From contig JAFZNO010000039.1 in assembly GCA_017552985.1 (NCBI GenBank), forward strand, positions 1 to 36,595: a stretch of DNA of 36,595 nucleotides, written 5' to 3'. This DNA is from Lachnospiraceae bacterium. GTDB lineage: Bacteria > Bacillota > Clostridia > Lachnospirales > Lachnospiraceae. Made by a program: the position numbers and the translations under genes. Numbering within the stretch: the stretch's first letter is position 1; the number at the start of each line of letters is the position of its first letter. This document shows, one piece after another, positions 16,462 through 24,140 of this stretch. The notes beneath the pieces were generated by a model that had not been told where the DNA came from, did no database searches, and saw nothing but the letters and a program-made list of their open reading frames with translations.

Positions 16462-17352
16462 ATGGGTAGTGAAAAACAGGATTCCAATCAGATCACAAGA
16501 GATTATTTCGACAGTCTGATGATCGAGATGAGGCATATTGACAGTGAGATCCCGGATACCAGGATCAGGCTTTTCGGCGAGGAGTTTTCCATGCCCGTGG
16601 CAACGGCCGCGCTGTCTCATTTGAACGGCACGGCGCCGGATGGCATGGCGAAGATGGCGGAGGGCGCACGCATGGCGAATGCCCTTTGTTTTTCCGGCAT
16701 GGGCGAGGCGGAGGAGATCCAAGCGATGTGCGCAACGGGGGCAAAGGTCATTAAGATCGTGAAGCCCCATGCGGAGAATGAAAAGGTCTTTGCGAAGATC
16801 CGCGAGGCGGAGGAGGCAGGTGCATTTGCCGTGGGCATGGACATTGATCACGCATTTTCCGGGAATGGAGAATATGACAATGTTGTCGGTTTGCCGATGA
16901 AGCCAAAATCATTGGAAGAGATGAGAAGCTTTGTGGAAAGCACGAAGCTGCCATTTATCGTAAAGGGCGTGCTGAGCGTTCAGGACGCGAAAAAGTGCCT
17001 CGAGATCGGTGCTACCGGCATCATTGTGTCGCATCATCACGGCATCATGGGAAGCGCGGTGCCCCCGCTCTTTATCCTGCCCAAGATCAAAGAGGTCATT
17101 GGCGACAGGATCCCCATCTTTGTGGATTGTTGCATCGAGTCCGGCATGGATGCCTTTAAGGCGATTGCACTCGGTGCGGACGCCGTCTGCGTTGGCCGCG
17201 CGATCATGCCGCCCCTGAAGGAAAAAGGCGCGGAGGGCGTTTGCGAAAAACTCACCGCCATCAACCAGGAGCTTAAGGCAGTCATGGAGCGCACTGCCTT
17301 CACCAAACTGAGTAAAATTGACAGTAGTGTCATATACAGACGCGATTTCTAA
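16462..17352 (+). CDS. Divergent FMN-dependent alpha-hydroxy-acid oxidizing protein homologue
   Basis: 296 residues with the barrel order of the glycolate/lactate oxidase family: FSMPVATAALSHL, FIVKGV (Lys168), IIVSHHHG (191-194), and a phosphate-gripping end (FVDCCIESGMDAFKAIALGADAVCVGRA, Arg246). It is about 60-80 residues shorter than family members at the N-terminus. The usual HGGRQ reads HGIMG, so the Arg that binds the substrate carboxylate is missing, and DGGIRxG reads DCCIESG. It therefore probably binds FMN but may not oxidise ordinary 2-hydroxy acids. An AGGGGG site lies 10 bases upstream. It is sandwiched between paralogous isomerase genes. Confidence 0.78.
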   Translation: MGSEKQDSNQITRDYFDSLMIEMRHIDSEIPDTRIRLFGEEFSMPVATAALSHLNGTAPDGMAKMAEGARMANALCFSGMGEAEEIQAMCATGAKVIKIVKPHAENEKVFAKIREAEEAGAFAVGMDIDHAFSGNGEYDNVVGLPMKPKSLEEMRSFVESTKLPFIVKGVLSVQDAKKCLEIGATGIIVSHHHGIMGSAVPPLFILPKIKEVIGDRIPIFVDCCIESGMDAFKAIALGADAVCVGRAIMPPLKEKGAEGVCEKLTAINQELKAVMERTAFTKLSKIDSSVIYRRDF

Positions 17353-17358
17353 ACACTT

Positions 17359-17392
17359 TGGGACACGGGGACGTGTCTACTGACACGTTTTA
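17359..17392 (+). terminator. Hairpin within a dispersed-repeat copy, terminator-like
   Basis: ACGTGTC (17371-17377) and GACACGT (17382-17388) form a perfect 7-bp stem over TACT, followed by TTT. It lies 19 bp behind the oxidase stop. The surrounding TTTGGGACACGGGGACGTGT resembles the left arm of the element at 13922. Confidence 0.55.
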
Positions 17393-17441
17393 CGCAGTGG
17401 TTACCGGAAACGGTTTTCTGACGGAATAAGAGGAGGATACT

Positions 17442-18284
17442 ATGAGAATTGGCGGGGGAATCGAAAAGGCATGGCAGAATCCGGAAGAGTGGGTAAAGCT
17501 TGCGAAGGATTTACGATACAGTGCCGTGCTCTGTCCCATTGACAGTGCCAGCGATTCGGCAACGAGAAAGGCTTACTTGAAGGCCGCGAAGGATGCGGAT
17601 TTTTTGATCGGTGAGGTGGGGGTATGGCGCAACTGCCTTTCCAAGGATGACAAAACCCGGAAGGACGCCATGGACTACGCCAAGGCGCAGCTGGCGCTGG
17701 CGGATGAGATGCGGGCAAACTGCTGCGTCAACATTATCGGAAGTTTTTGCGATAAGGCTTGGGATGGTTTTTGCGCGGAAAATTATGCGGATGACTTTTA
17801 TGCTCTTGCCGTGGACAGCGTGCGTGAGATCATCGATGCGGTAAAGCCCAGGCATACCTTTTACACCATTGAGCCCATGCCTTGGATGATCCCGGATTCT
17901 CCCGGACAATACTTGAAGCTCATTCAGGACGTGAACCGGCCCAGGTTTGCCGTGCATCTGGATTTTGTAAACATGATCAACTGTCCGGAGCGTTACTGCA
18001 AGAGCACGGAGTTTATCAAGTATTGTTTTGACCTGCTGGGACCCCATATTAAGAGCATTCACTGTAAGGATTCCATTATGGATCAGGCCTATACTTCCGT
18101 CATTCACGAGACCATGCCCGGCAAGGGAACGCTGAATTACAAGAAGATCCTGCCCATGGTGGAAAAGCTCGGTCCGGATACGCCGCTCTTTGTGGAGCAT
18201 CTTCCCGACTATGAAACGTACCGCGAGGCTGCCGCTTACGTGCGTTCCCAGGCAGAGGCGGCAAACATTTTCGTGAAGGGATAA
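17442..18284 (+). CDS. Sugar phosphate isomerase/epimerase-like TIM-barrel protein, copy B
   Basis: 280 residues, collinear with copy A at 15471 and identical over long stretches (for example GEVGVWRNCLSK, AKAQLALADEM, HLDFVNMINCPERYC, IHETMPGKG). The same metal ligands sit at Glu144, Asp174, His207 and Glu252. Differences cluster near the presumed pocket (SFCDKAWDGFCAEN against SHSDKAWDGFSAEN; HCKDSIMDQ against HGKDVLMEQ), which may mean a different substrate. GAGGA precedes the ATG. A terminator follows 60 bp downstream. Copies A and B flank the oxidase-like gene, a layout produced by segment duplication. Confidence 0.8.
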   Translation: MRIGGGIEKAWQNPEEWVKLAKDLRYSAVLCPIDSASDSATRKAYLKAAKDADFLIGEVGVWRNCLSKDDKTRKDAMDYAKAQLALADEMRANCCVNIIGSFCDKAWDGFCAENYADDFYALAVDSVREIIDAVKPRHTFYTIEPMPWMIPDSPGQYLKLIQDVNRPRFAVHLDFVNMINCPERYCKSTEFIKYCFDLLGPHIKSIHCKDSIMDQAYTSVIHETMPGKGTLNYKKILPMVEKLGPDTPLFVEHLPDYETYREAAAYVRSQAEAANIFVKG

Positions 18285-18343
18285 CGTTCGAAAAAAGATA
18301 ACTTTTGAAAAAGGATAAACGCATAACATACCAGATGAAAAAG

Positions 18344-18375
18344 GCACGGGGCCATTAACGGAACCCGTGCTTTTT
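18344..18375 (+). terminator. Rho-independent terminator after copy B
   Basis: GCACGGG (18344-18350) and CCCGTGC (18364-18370) form a stem with a 13-base loop, followed by TTTTT; A-rich sequence before it could serve the convergent traX gene. Between the stop and the stem lie two related short runs (TTCGAAAAAAGATAAC and TTTTGAAAAAGGATAA). Confidence 0.85.
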
Positions 18376-18427
18376 CGCGCAATTGAGGCAGGATTTTCCC
18401 TGCTTGAATACATTCATGACTTTATGT

Positions 18428-19132
18428 TTATAACCGGAACAGCAATGCCAAAATCAATAGGTGCAACGGATAGAAAACGTAAAAGAACCATTTGTGGAAG
18501 GGATGGCGGCTTCCGGATTCTCCGTTATACAGCAGGAAGAAAGGAACGACCAGAATCACGCCGACTTGGAATAACTGGCCAAGGTAATTTTCCATGATGA
18601 AAATGGCAGCTAACTGTGCAAGCAGGACTTCCGAGATGGCAACGACTGCAAATGCAATCCATTTCTTCTTTGGATTGTCACGATAAATGACGAAGAACAG
18701 GGGCCAAAGAATGTCGAAAATGGGCCAGTCACCAAAGATGGAAAGTGCACAGAGCAGGGTAACGATCACAATTTTCCATACCACGTGGAGCTCGGTTTTA
18801 TCCCATATCCAAATTGCGATCAGACCAAGGAACAGGGTAAAGATCACTCCCAAGGCTGGCTGGGGCCACGTCCCGGTTTCGAAGAGGCTAAATGGTACCC
18901 AGGAAATGAGTGCAAAAATCAAAAGCCGTATGCCGTATTTCTTTACGTTGCGCGTGTGCAGATAGCCTTCCGCAAGCATGAACGCCATGATGGGGCCGGT
19001 GAGTCTTCCGATGGCGTGAAGCGTGAATCCCAGAGGATCCGTTGTGGTGCAGAGGCACCAGGCCAGATGGTCTATGAGCATGGCGATGATGGCAATATAC
19101 TTAAGCTGATTCCGGTTGAGCGAGATTTTCAC
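18428..19132 (-). CDS. TraX family membrane protein
   Basis: 234 residues with about seven membrane helices. It begins in the TraX manner: LNRNQLKYIAIIAMLIDHLAW, then GRLTGPIMAFMLAEGYLHTRNVKKYGIRLLIFALIS. TraX of conjugative plasmids N-acetylates pilin; chromosomal homologues in Firmicutes are probably acyltransferases of unknown targets. The start is GTG at 19130-19132 with GGAGGG 7 bases upstream. It stands alone, convergent with copy B. No conjugation genes are near, so a pilus role is unlikely here. Confidence 0.85.
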   Translation of the reverse strand: MKISLNRNQLKYIAIIAMLIDHLAWCLCTTTDPLGFTLHAIGRLTGPIMAFMLAEGYLHTRNVKKYGIRLLIFALISWVPFSLFETGTWPQPALGVIFTLFLGLIAIWIWDKTELHVVWKIVIVTLLCALSIFGDWPIFDILWPLFFVIYRDNPKKKWIAFAVVAISEVLLAQLAAIFIMENYLGQLFQVGVILVVPFFLLYNGESGSRHPFHKWFFYVFYPLHLLILALLFRL

Positions 19133-19293
19133 GGCGAGTCCCTCCTTATGATAACGTCAGATATGATCCGACATATAGTTTCCAACAAGATTATAAATTC
19201 AAAAGCCATAAAAAGCAATAACAATCAATTGGTTTCCGAAAAACTTAAGAATTTCCTCGCATGGCGCAAGTTTGTTTTCAACCGTTTTTGAGG

Positions 19294-19447
19294 TTGCAAA
19301 AGAAGCGAAAACCAAGTATAATAAGCTTGATCCAAGTGAATTTTGTTTTGCGCGAAAGAAAGGAGCATATTTTATATGACCAGAAGATACGTTATTGCTC
19401 AGTAGTCTGAGCTTAAATATATGATATGATGAATCGTGAGCTCAGAC
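19294..19447 (+). promoter_or_regulatory. Promoter, tiny leader ORF and inverted repeat before the CD3324-like gene
   Basis: TTGCAA (19294-19299) and TATAAT (19317-19322) are 17 bp apart. Downstream, AAAGGAG is followed by an ATG at 19376 and a nine-codon frame, MTRRYVIAQ, ending at 19405. Its stop adjoins an inverted repeat, GTCTGAGCT (19405-19413) and AGCTCAGAC (19439-19447), with A/T-rich sequence between. A leader peptide acting on the hairpin, or an operator, are both possible. The rest of the 348-bp gap from 19133 shows nothing I can name. Confidence 0.5.
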
Positions 19448-19480
19448 GAATCCTAAAGGAAATCAATTAGGAGGAGCAAA

Positions 19481-19771
19481 ATGAGCTATATCAGGGCAGA
19501 AGAAATCCTGCCGAAGGAATTAATCGAAGCGATTCAGCAATACGTGGACGGAGAGTCAATTTACATACCAAGTAAGGAAAAGCAGGACTGGGGCACCAAA
19601 ACGGATGCCAGACGATTCTTTCAGGAGAGGAACGAAAAGATTTTTGAAGGTTCCCTTCGCGGCATGAGGCCGTTTGAATTGGCAGTCAGGTATTCCTTAT
19701 CTGAAAAGAGCATACAGAGAATTCTGCACAAGCAAAGGATAGCCCGGACGGAATGCGTTGAGCGAGTTTAA
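19481..19771 (+). CDS. CD3324-like small HTH regulator
   Basis: 96 residues. The layout fits the CD3324 group of Mor-like small regulators: MSYIRAEEILPKELIEAIQQYVDGESIYIP at the start, then WGTKTDARRFFQERNEKIF, and a helix-turn-helix at the end (PFELAVRYSLSEKSIQRILHKQR). TAGGAGGAG precedes the ATG by 6 bases. It overlaps the next gene by 14 bp. Such genes are common next to small-molecule or antibiotic-response genes in Clostridia, but the target here is unknown. Confidence 0.75.
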   Translation: MSYIRAEEILPKELIEAIQQYVDGESIYIPSKEKQDWGTKTDARRFFQERNEKIFEGSLRGMRPFELAVRYSLSEKSIQRILHKQRIARTECVERV

Positions 19772-20087
19772 CGCCAGTAGTGGATCTGGGGATTCCTTGC
19801 GAGAGATCAGGGTGTTTCATAAGTGCGGGGGTTGCGGAAAGAAGAGGGAGTTTGTGAATTCCGGAAAATTTCGCGTGAATGCCAACGGCAACAGCGTCGA
19901 CGTCTGGCTGATCTACCGGTGCAAAAAGTGCAAGCACTCCTGGAACCTTACCATCTACGAAAGGACAAGGCCGGGAAAAATCCCTGCAGAATTGTTCGAA
20001 GCTTTTCAGGAAAATGACGAAGAGACTGCATTGCGGTATGGCAGTAACGCTGCGTTCTTAAAGAAAAATAATGCTGAATTAAAATAA
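19758..20087 (+). CDS. DUF1062-like zinc-ribbon protein
   Basis: About 109 residues from a TTG at 19758; no clear ribosome binding site exists, so translation probably depends on coupling to the overlapping upstream gene. The conserved core is KCGGCGKKREFVNSGKFRVNAN, then VDVWLIYRCKKCKHSWNLTIYER, as in DUF1062. The two CxxC pairs (CGGC and CKKC) could hold zinc. It is shorter than many family members, ending soon after the NDEETALRYG segment. Function unknown. A strong terminator follows. Confidence 0.75.
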   Translation: MSEFNASSGSGDSLREIRVFHKCGGCGKKREFVNSGKFRVNANGNSVDVWLIYRCKKCKHSWNLTIYERTRPGKIPAELFEAFQENDEETALRYGSNAAFLKKNNAELK

Positions 20088-20109
20088 TGAATTTCATATG
20101 GAAAATGGT

Positions 20110-20140
20110 AAAGGGTCAACCGATGGGTTGACCCTTTGTT
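20110..20140 (+). terminator. Rho-independent terminator, bidirectional
   Basis: AAAGGGTCAACC (20110-20121) and GGTTGACCCTTT (20126-20137) form a perfect 12-bp stem with a 4-base loop, then GTTTG. It can serve both the DUF1062 gene and the convergent ribbon-helix-helix gene. Confidence 0.92.
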
Positions 20141-20152
20141 TGTATGATCCAG

Positions 20153-20353
20153 TTACTTAACGTCTAATTCTGGCGGTACGTCAATTTCATCTGAGACGTA
20201 CTTGCCGTTCTTTTTTCTTTGTCTGACGCATTCCGTCAGGAGATATTCAATCTGGCCGTTGACGGAACGGAAATCATCCTCTGCCCATGCGGCAATCGCA
20301 TCATAGAGCTTTGCGGAAAGGCGAAGTGGAACTTGTTTTTTATTGTCTGCCAT
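20153..20353 (-). CDS. Ribbon-helix-helix DNA-binding protein (Arc/CopG type)
   Basis: 66 residues from the ATG at 20353, which has AGGAGGAG 6 bases upstream; the longer frame to 20380 lacks such a site. The beta strand ([21 protein letters not shown]) and the second helix ([20 protein letters not shown]) are the ribbon-helix-helix pattern. Proteins like this are often the small partner of SPFH genes in Firmicutes. It follows the SPFH gene by 101 bp, a gap holding an 8-bp-stem hairpin. The perfect palindrome over the promoter of the pair is a likely binding site. Confidence 0.85.
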   Translation of the reverse strand: MADNKKQVPLRLSAKLYDAIAAWAEDDFRSVNGQIEYLLTECVRQRKKNGKYVSDEIDVPPELDVK

Positions 20354-20433
20354 GGGCTCTCCTCCTATCTGTTTTTTCAAAGCCTGCCACGTTTGGGCGA
20401 GCTTAAGGGCAGCTCGTCCTCACTTCGCTCGGA

Positions 20434-20452
20434 TCGCAGGCATAGCCTGCGA
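20434..20452. repeat. Hairpin between SPFH and ribbon-helix-helix genes
   Basis: TCGCAGGC (20434-20441) and GCCTGCGA (20445-20452) pair around ATA, directly after the SPFH stop codon. There is no T run, so it is more likely an mRNA processing or stability element or a REP-like palindrome than a terminator. The neighbouring GAGCGAAGTGAGGACGAGC motif (read on the minus strand) resembles AGCGAAATGAAGCGAGGCGA near 22066. Confidence 0.5.
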
Positions 20453-20454
20453 CA

Positions 20455-21435
20455 TTAATATAAACTGCCGGAATTTACAACAGGCTGTGCATCCTTGTTA
20501 CCGCAGAGCACTACCAGAAGATTGGAAACCATTGCTGCCTTGCGCTCCTCGTCAAGATTCACGATGTCCTTTTCGTTCAGTCTCTCAAGAGCCATTTCCA
20601 CCATGCCAACGGCACCGTCCACGATCATCTTTCTTGCGTCGATGATTGCGGAAGCCTGCTGTCTCTGAAGCATAACGGATGCGATCTCGGTAGCGTATGC
20701 CAGATAAGTGATGCGGGCCTCGATGATCTCGATGCCGGCCTCGTTTACTCTCGTCTGGATCTCTTCCTTGATCCTCTTTGCAACGGTCTCGCTGGAGCCG
20801 CGAAGGCTACCCTCGTCTGCCACGCCGTCACCGGTCGTATCAACGCCGGATGCCACGTCATAAGGATAAATCCTTACAATGTTACGAAGTGCGCTGTCAC
20901 ACTGCAGGGAGAGGAATTCCTTGTAGTTCTCAACGTTGAACGCTGCCTTTGCGGTATCAACGATTCTCCAAGTCACGGCGATGCCGATCTCAATGGGATT
21001 TCCCAGGCAATCATTGATCTTCTGGCGGCTGTTGTTCAGCGTCATGATCTTTAGGGACATCTTCTTGGAATATGCGGCCTGCGCCTGAAGGGCTTCCGTC
21101 TTGGCCTGCACGTCGCCGCTCTGCTTGAGGTTCGTGCCTGCAGCAGGGTTTACTGCCGAGCAGAAAGGATTCACAAAATAAAATCCTTCTTCCTTTAAGG
21201 TCCCAATATATTTTCCAAAAAGCGTAAGAACCAGTGCCTCTTGGGGCTTTAGGATCTTAAGGCCGCACCAAAGGAGCCATCCGAACATAAGGAACAAAAC
21301 AAAGAAGATCGTTAACGGAATGAGATCCATGGACGCCGAGATGATGATTCCCGGAATTGCAATAATATATAATACGATTGACAGGATCAGTACAAACATA
21401 CCATTTTTCTTTGAAGTTAAAATGATCTCTTTCAT
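20455..21435 (-). CDS. SPFH-domain (band 7/flotillin-like) membrane protein
   Basis: 326 residues from the ATG at 21435, which has AAAGGAGG upstream. Two membrane helices lie in the first 65 residues ([20 protein letters not shown] and [19 protein letters not shown]). The SPFH domain then runs from [29 protein letters not shown] to about residue 280, including [21 protein letters not shown] and [31 protein letters not shown]. Family members oligomerise on membranes as scaffolds for proteases or other complexes. It leads the two-gene operon with the ribbon-helix-helix protein. Confidence 0.9.
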   Translation of the reverse strand: MKEIILTSKKNGMFVLILSIVLYIIAIPGIIISASMDLIPLTIFFVLFLMFGWLLWCGLKILKPQEALVLTLFGKYIGTLKEEGFYFVNPFCSAVNPAAGTNLKQSGDVQAKTEALQAQAAYSKKMSLKIMTLNNSRQKINDCLGNPIEIGIAVTWRIVDTAKAAFNVENYKEFLSLQCDSALRNIVRIYPYDVASGVDTTGDGVADEGSLRGSSETVAKRIKEEIQTRVNEAGIEIIEARITYLAYATEIASVMLQRQQASAIIDARKMIVDGAVGMVEMALERLNEKDIVNLDEERKAAMVSNLLVVLCGNKDAQPVVNSGSLY

Positions 21436-21450
21436 AAGAGCACCTCCTTT

Positions 21451-21489
21451 TGATATCATAATGATATCATTTGAATTTCTTTTTGTCAA
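21451..21489 (-). promoter_or_regulatory. SPFH operon promoter overlapped by a perfect 19-bp palindrome
   Basis: On the minus strand TTGACA (21484-21489) and TATCAT (21461-21466) are 17 bp apart. The palindrome TGATATCAT-A-ATGATATCA (21451-21469) covers the -10. This fits repression by the ribbon-helix-helix protein of the same operon. Confidence 0.75.
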
Positions 21490-21728
21490 GATATTTCAGA
21501 CGAAATATTTTTTTACGGTAAGTTGCGATATTTACTGGATAAGTTGCGAAATGAGAAGGTAAGTTGCATTGCCATGAGACTTTGACCCGTGATATACTCG
21601 GTTTAGCGTTGAGCTTGGGAGTTGACGGGGGGATGCTGCCAGGCTGGCAAGCAAGCACGGTAATGGAATACGTCGTATCATAAATAGGAGCGCAGGCATT
21701 GGGGGGGACAGGAAATAAATTATAATGC

Positions 21729-21756
21729 TTGCAATTTTATTAACCCGTGATATAAT
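21729..21756 (+). promoter_or_regulatory. Promoter of the thrS T-box transcript
   Basis: TTGCAA (21729-21734) and TATAAT (21751-21756) are 16 bp apart. The -10 lies in a near-perfect palindrome, GTGATATAATATCAC. A second TATACT with the same CCCGTGA prefix occurs near 21596 and could be another start; the 120 bases between hold no convincing gene. Confidence 0.65.
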
Positions 21757-21774
21757 ATCACTTAAGTAGCTTTG

Positions 21775-22040
21775 ACGGAGACCGAGTTCGTTAGAACCTC
21801 AGTTACAGAGAGTTGCCGACGGGTGAAAGGGTGACACGGGGATACGAAGGAGACCGCTCCTGAGCTTCATGCGAGAAAGACTGGATTGGCAGGTGTAAGA
21901 TGCAAGCATCTTAAAAGCGCCGGCGGATTTGGCCACAAGTATGACGAAATGTCCATCGTTACTGGATACCCGAGTGAAAAATCAAGGTGGTACCGTGCTT
22001 AATTGAGCACCCTTGGAAACAGGGGTGCTCATGTTATTTT
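21775..22040 (+). ncRNA. T-box leader (threonyl-tRNA sensing) with terminator
   Basis: The layout is that of a T-box riboswitch in front of a tRNA synthetase gene. Stem I contains the AGAGAG segment (about 21807) and a plausible specifier loop with ACC (21853-21855, a Thr codon) before GCTCCTGAGC. The T-box core AAGGTGGTACCGTG is at 21984-21997 and pairs with the acceptor end of uncharged tRNA. The competing terminator is GAGCACCC (22005-22012) with GGGTGCTC (22023-22030) and ATGTTATTTT. Uncharged tRNA-Thr should stabilise the antiterminator and turn thrS on. The specifier assignment is by pattern only. Confidence 0.92.
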
Positions 22041-22084
22041 AAACTGTAGTTACCCTGAAACTCAGCGAAATGAAGCGAGGCGAC

Positions 22085-22127
22085 CGAAGAATATTGCGGC
22101 GCCGTACTTGCGACGAAATATTCTTCG
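22085..22127 (+). repeat. Long hairpin between T-box terminator and thrS
   Basis: CGAAGAATATT (22085-22095) and AATATTCTTCG (22117-22127) are perfect 11-bp arms. A second small hairpin, ATCGC-GAA-GCGAT, precedes the thrS ribosome binding site. Neither is part of a standard T-box; they may be REP-like palindromes or mRNA structure. Confidence 0.55.
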
Positions 22128-22193
22128 CTGTTATGGAGCCGAGTGGAACGTAGCCAATCATCGCGAAGCGATTATATCAGAAAGGAGAAACCC

Positions 22194-23981
22194 ATGAAGA
22201 TTATTTACAAGGACGGAACGGTTGGCGAGTGTCCTGAAGAGGAGGTAACGCACGTACTGCGTCACTCAGCCGCACACATCATGGCACAGGCCATTCAAAG
22301 ACTTTATCCCGAGGCAGATTTTGCTTACGGCCCCGCAACTGAGAGAGGATTCTACTATGACGTAGACCTCGGTGACAAGAAGCTCACCGACGAGGATCTT
22401 GCAGCCATCGAGGCAGAGATGAAGAAGATCACGAAGGAGAACCTTCCCTTCAAGTCCTTCATCCTTGGCCGTGAAGAGGCTGTTAAGTTCATGCACGAGC
22501 GCGGCGCAAAGTATAAGGAGGAGCACATCGGTGACCTTCCTGAGGATGCCGTGATCAGCTTCTATCAGCAGGGCGATTACATTGACATGTGTATCGGACC
22601 TCACGTTTGCTACACCAAGGCGCTGAAGGCCTTCAAGATCACCGGACAGAGCGGTGCTTACTGGAAGGACAATGCTAAGAACAAGATGCTCACCCGTATC
22701 AACGGCGTTGCGTTTGCTTCCCAGGAAGAGCTTGCTGAATATGAGAAGCAGCTCGAGGAGGCAAAGGCCCGCGACCATCGTAAGATCGGTAAGGAGATGG
22801 GTCTGTTCATGTCGGATGACCTGATCGGTAAGGGTCTTCCCATGTTCCTTCCCAAGGGCTACACCGTATGGCGTGAGCTCGAGAATTACATTCGCGACAA
22901 GGAATTAAAGCTTGGCTATCAGCACGTGCTGACCCCTTGCGTCGGCAGCGTTCAGCTGTACAAGACCAGCGGTCACTGGGATCATTACCGCAAGAACATG
23001 TTCCCTCCCATGGAGGTGGAGGGCGAGACCTTCGTGCTTCGTCCCATGAACTGCCCTCATCACATGATGATCTACGCTAACAAGCCGCACAGCTATCGTG
23101 AGCTGCCCATCCGTATCGGTGAGATCGCGCATGACTTCCGTTTCGAAGCCAGCGGCACCCTGAAGGGCATCGAGCGCGTAAGACACTTCTGCCAGAATGA
23201 CGCGCATCTGTTCGTAACTCCTGGACAGATTGAGGAAGAGTTCAAGAAGGTTGTGGACCTGATCCTTGACGTTTATAATGATTTTGGCATCACGGATTAT
23301 CGCTGCGTACTTTCCCTGCGTGATCCTGCAGATACCGAGAAGTATTATCCCGATGATGACATGTGGAATACCGCAGAGGCATCCCTTCGTCAGGTGCTCA
23401 ATGACATCGGCATCGAGTACACCGAGGAGATCGGAGAGGCTGCCTTCTATGGCCCGAAGCTTGACGTAAACGTAAAGCCCGCCGTTGGCGCAGAGATCAC
23501 CCTTTCCACCTGCCAGCTTGACTTCTGCCTGCCCATGAAGTTCGACCTGAAGTACGTAGACAGCGACAGCACCGAGAAGACTCCCGTGGTTCTTCACCGC
23601 GCAATCCTCGGAACGCTGGATCGTTTCATGGCTTACATCATTGAGCAGACCATGGGTAAGTTCCCGACCTGGCTTGCACCCCTGCAGGTAAAGGTTCTTC
23701 CCGTCAGCGAGAAGACCAACGACTACGCTGCAAAGGTGAACGAGGCACTGGAGAATGCCGGCGTTCGTACCTTCCTGGATGACAGAAGCGAGAAGATCGG
23801 TTACAAGATCCGTGAGGGTCAGCAGGTTGACCGCGTACCTTACATGCTGATCATCGGACAGAAGGAAGCCGAGGACGGCACCGTCAGCGTTCGTAAGCGT
23901 GACTGCACCGAGAACGAAGTCATGAGCCTCGACGACTTCATCGCAAAGGTGACCGAAGAGATCCGCACCAAGGCAAGATAA
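22194..23981 (+). CDS. thrS: Threonyl-tRNA synthetase lacking the TGS domain
   Basis: 595 residues from the ATG at 22194, with AAAGGAG 7 bases upstream. It charges tRNA-Thr. The editing domain is complete (HSAAH at 24-28; CIGPH at 133-137). Class II motifs follow: RPMNCPHH (Zn ligand Cys287), motif 2 FRFEASGTLKGIERVRHF, motif 3 HRAILGTLDRF, then the anticodon domain. Only about 20 residues precede the editing domain, so the roughly 60-residue N-terminal TGS domain of standard ThrRS is gone; no upstream frame encodes it. Codon use is strongly biased (CTT, GGC, AAG), as for a highly expressed gene. Control is by the T-box. Confidence 0.96.
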   Translation: MKIIYKDGTVGECPEEEVTHVLRHSAAHIMAQAIQRLYPEADFAYGPATERGFYYDVDLGDKKLTDEDLAAIEAEMKKITKENLPFKSFILGREEAVKFMHERGAKYKEEHIGDLPEDAVISFYQQGDYIDMCIGPHVCYTKALKAFKITGQSGAYWKDNAKNKMLTRINGVAFASQEELAEYEKQLEEAKARDHRKIGKEMGLFMSDDLIGKGLPMFLPKGYTVWRELENYIRDKELKLGYQHVLTPCVGSVQLYKTSGHWDHYRKNMFPPMEVEGETFVLRPMNCPHHMMIYANKPHSYRELPIRIGEIAHDFRFEASGTLKGIERVRHFCQNDAHLFVTPGQIEEEFKKVVDLILDVYNDFGITDYRCVLSLRDPADTEKYYPDDDMWNTAEASLRQVLNDIGIEYTEEIGEAAFYGPKLDVNVKPAVGAEITLSTCQLDFCLPMKFDLKYVDSDSTEKTPVVLHRAILGTLDRFMAYIIEQTMGKFPTWLAPLQVKVLPVSEKTNDYAAKVNEALENAGVRTFLDDRSEKIGYKIREGQQVDRVPYMLIIGQKEAEDGTVSVRKRDCTENEVMSLDDFIAKVTEEIRTKAR

Positions 23982-24096
23982 AGGGATACTTCTTCGAGAA
24001 AAACCTTTATCTTTCGAGACGAACCTTTATTTTCGAGATGAACCCCAAGGAATTTCAAGATATACACTGATATTTATTTGAAATTATGTTATTTCA

Positions 24097-24128
24097 TTCC
24101 AGTGCCCTGTTTCCATTGGGCACTGGAA
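24097..24128 (+). terminator. Terminator after thrS
   Basis: TTCCAGTGCCC (24097-24107) and GGGCACTGGAA (24118-24128) form a perfect 11-bp stem, followed by ATCTTTATATTCT. Before it, TTCGAGA..AACCTTTAT-type runs repeat around 23995-24045. Confidence 0.75.
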
Positions 24129-24140
24129 ATCTTTATATTC

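Noticed and set aside
21633-21683. 16-codon ORF (MLPGWQASTVMEYVVS) before the T-box
   Set aside because: The GGGGGG directly abuts the ATG, so spacing is wrong, and there is no sign of conservation.
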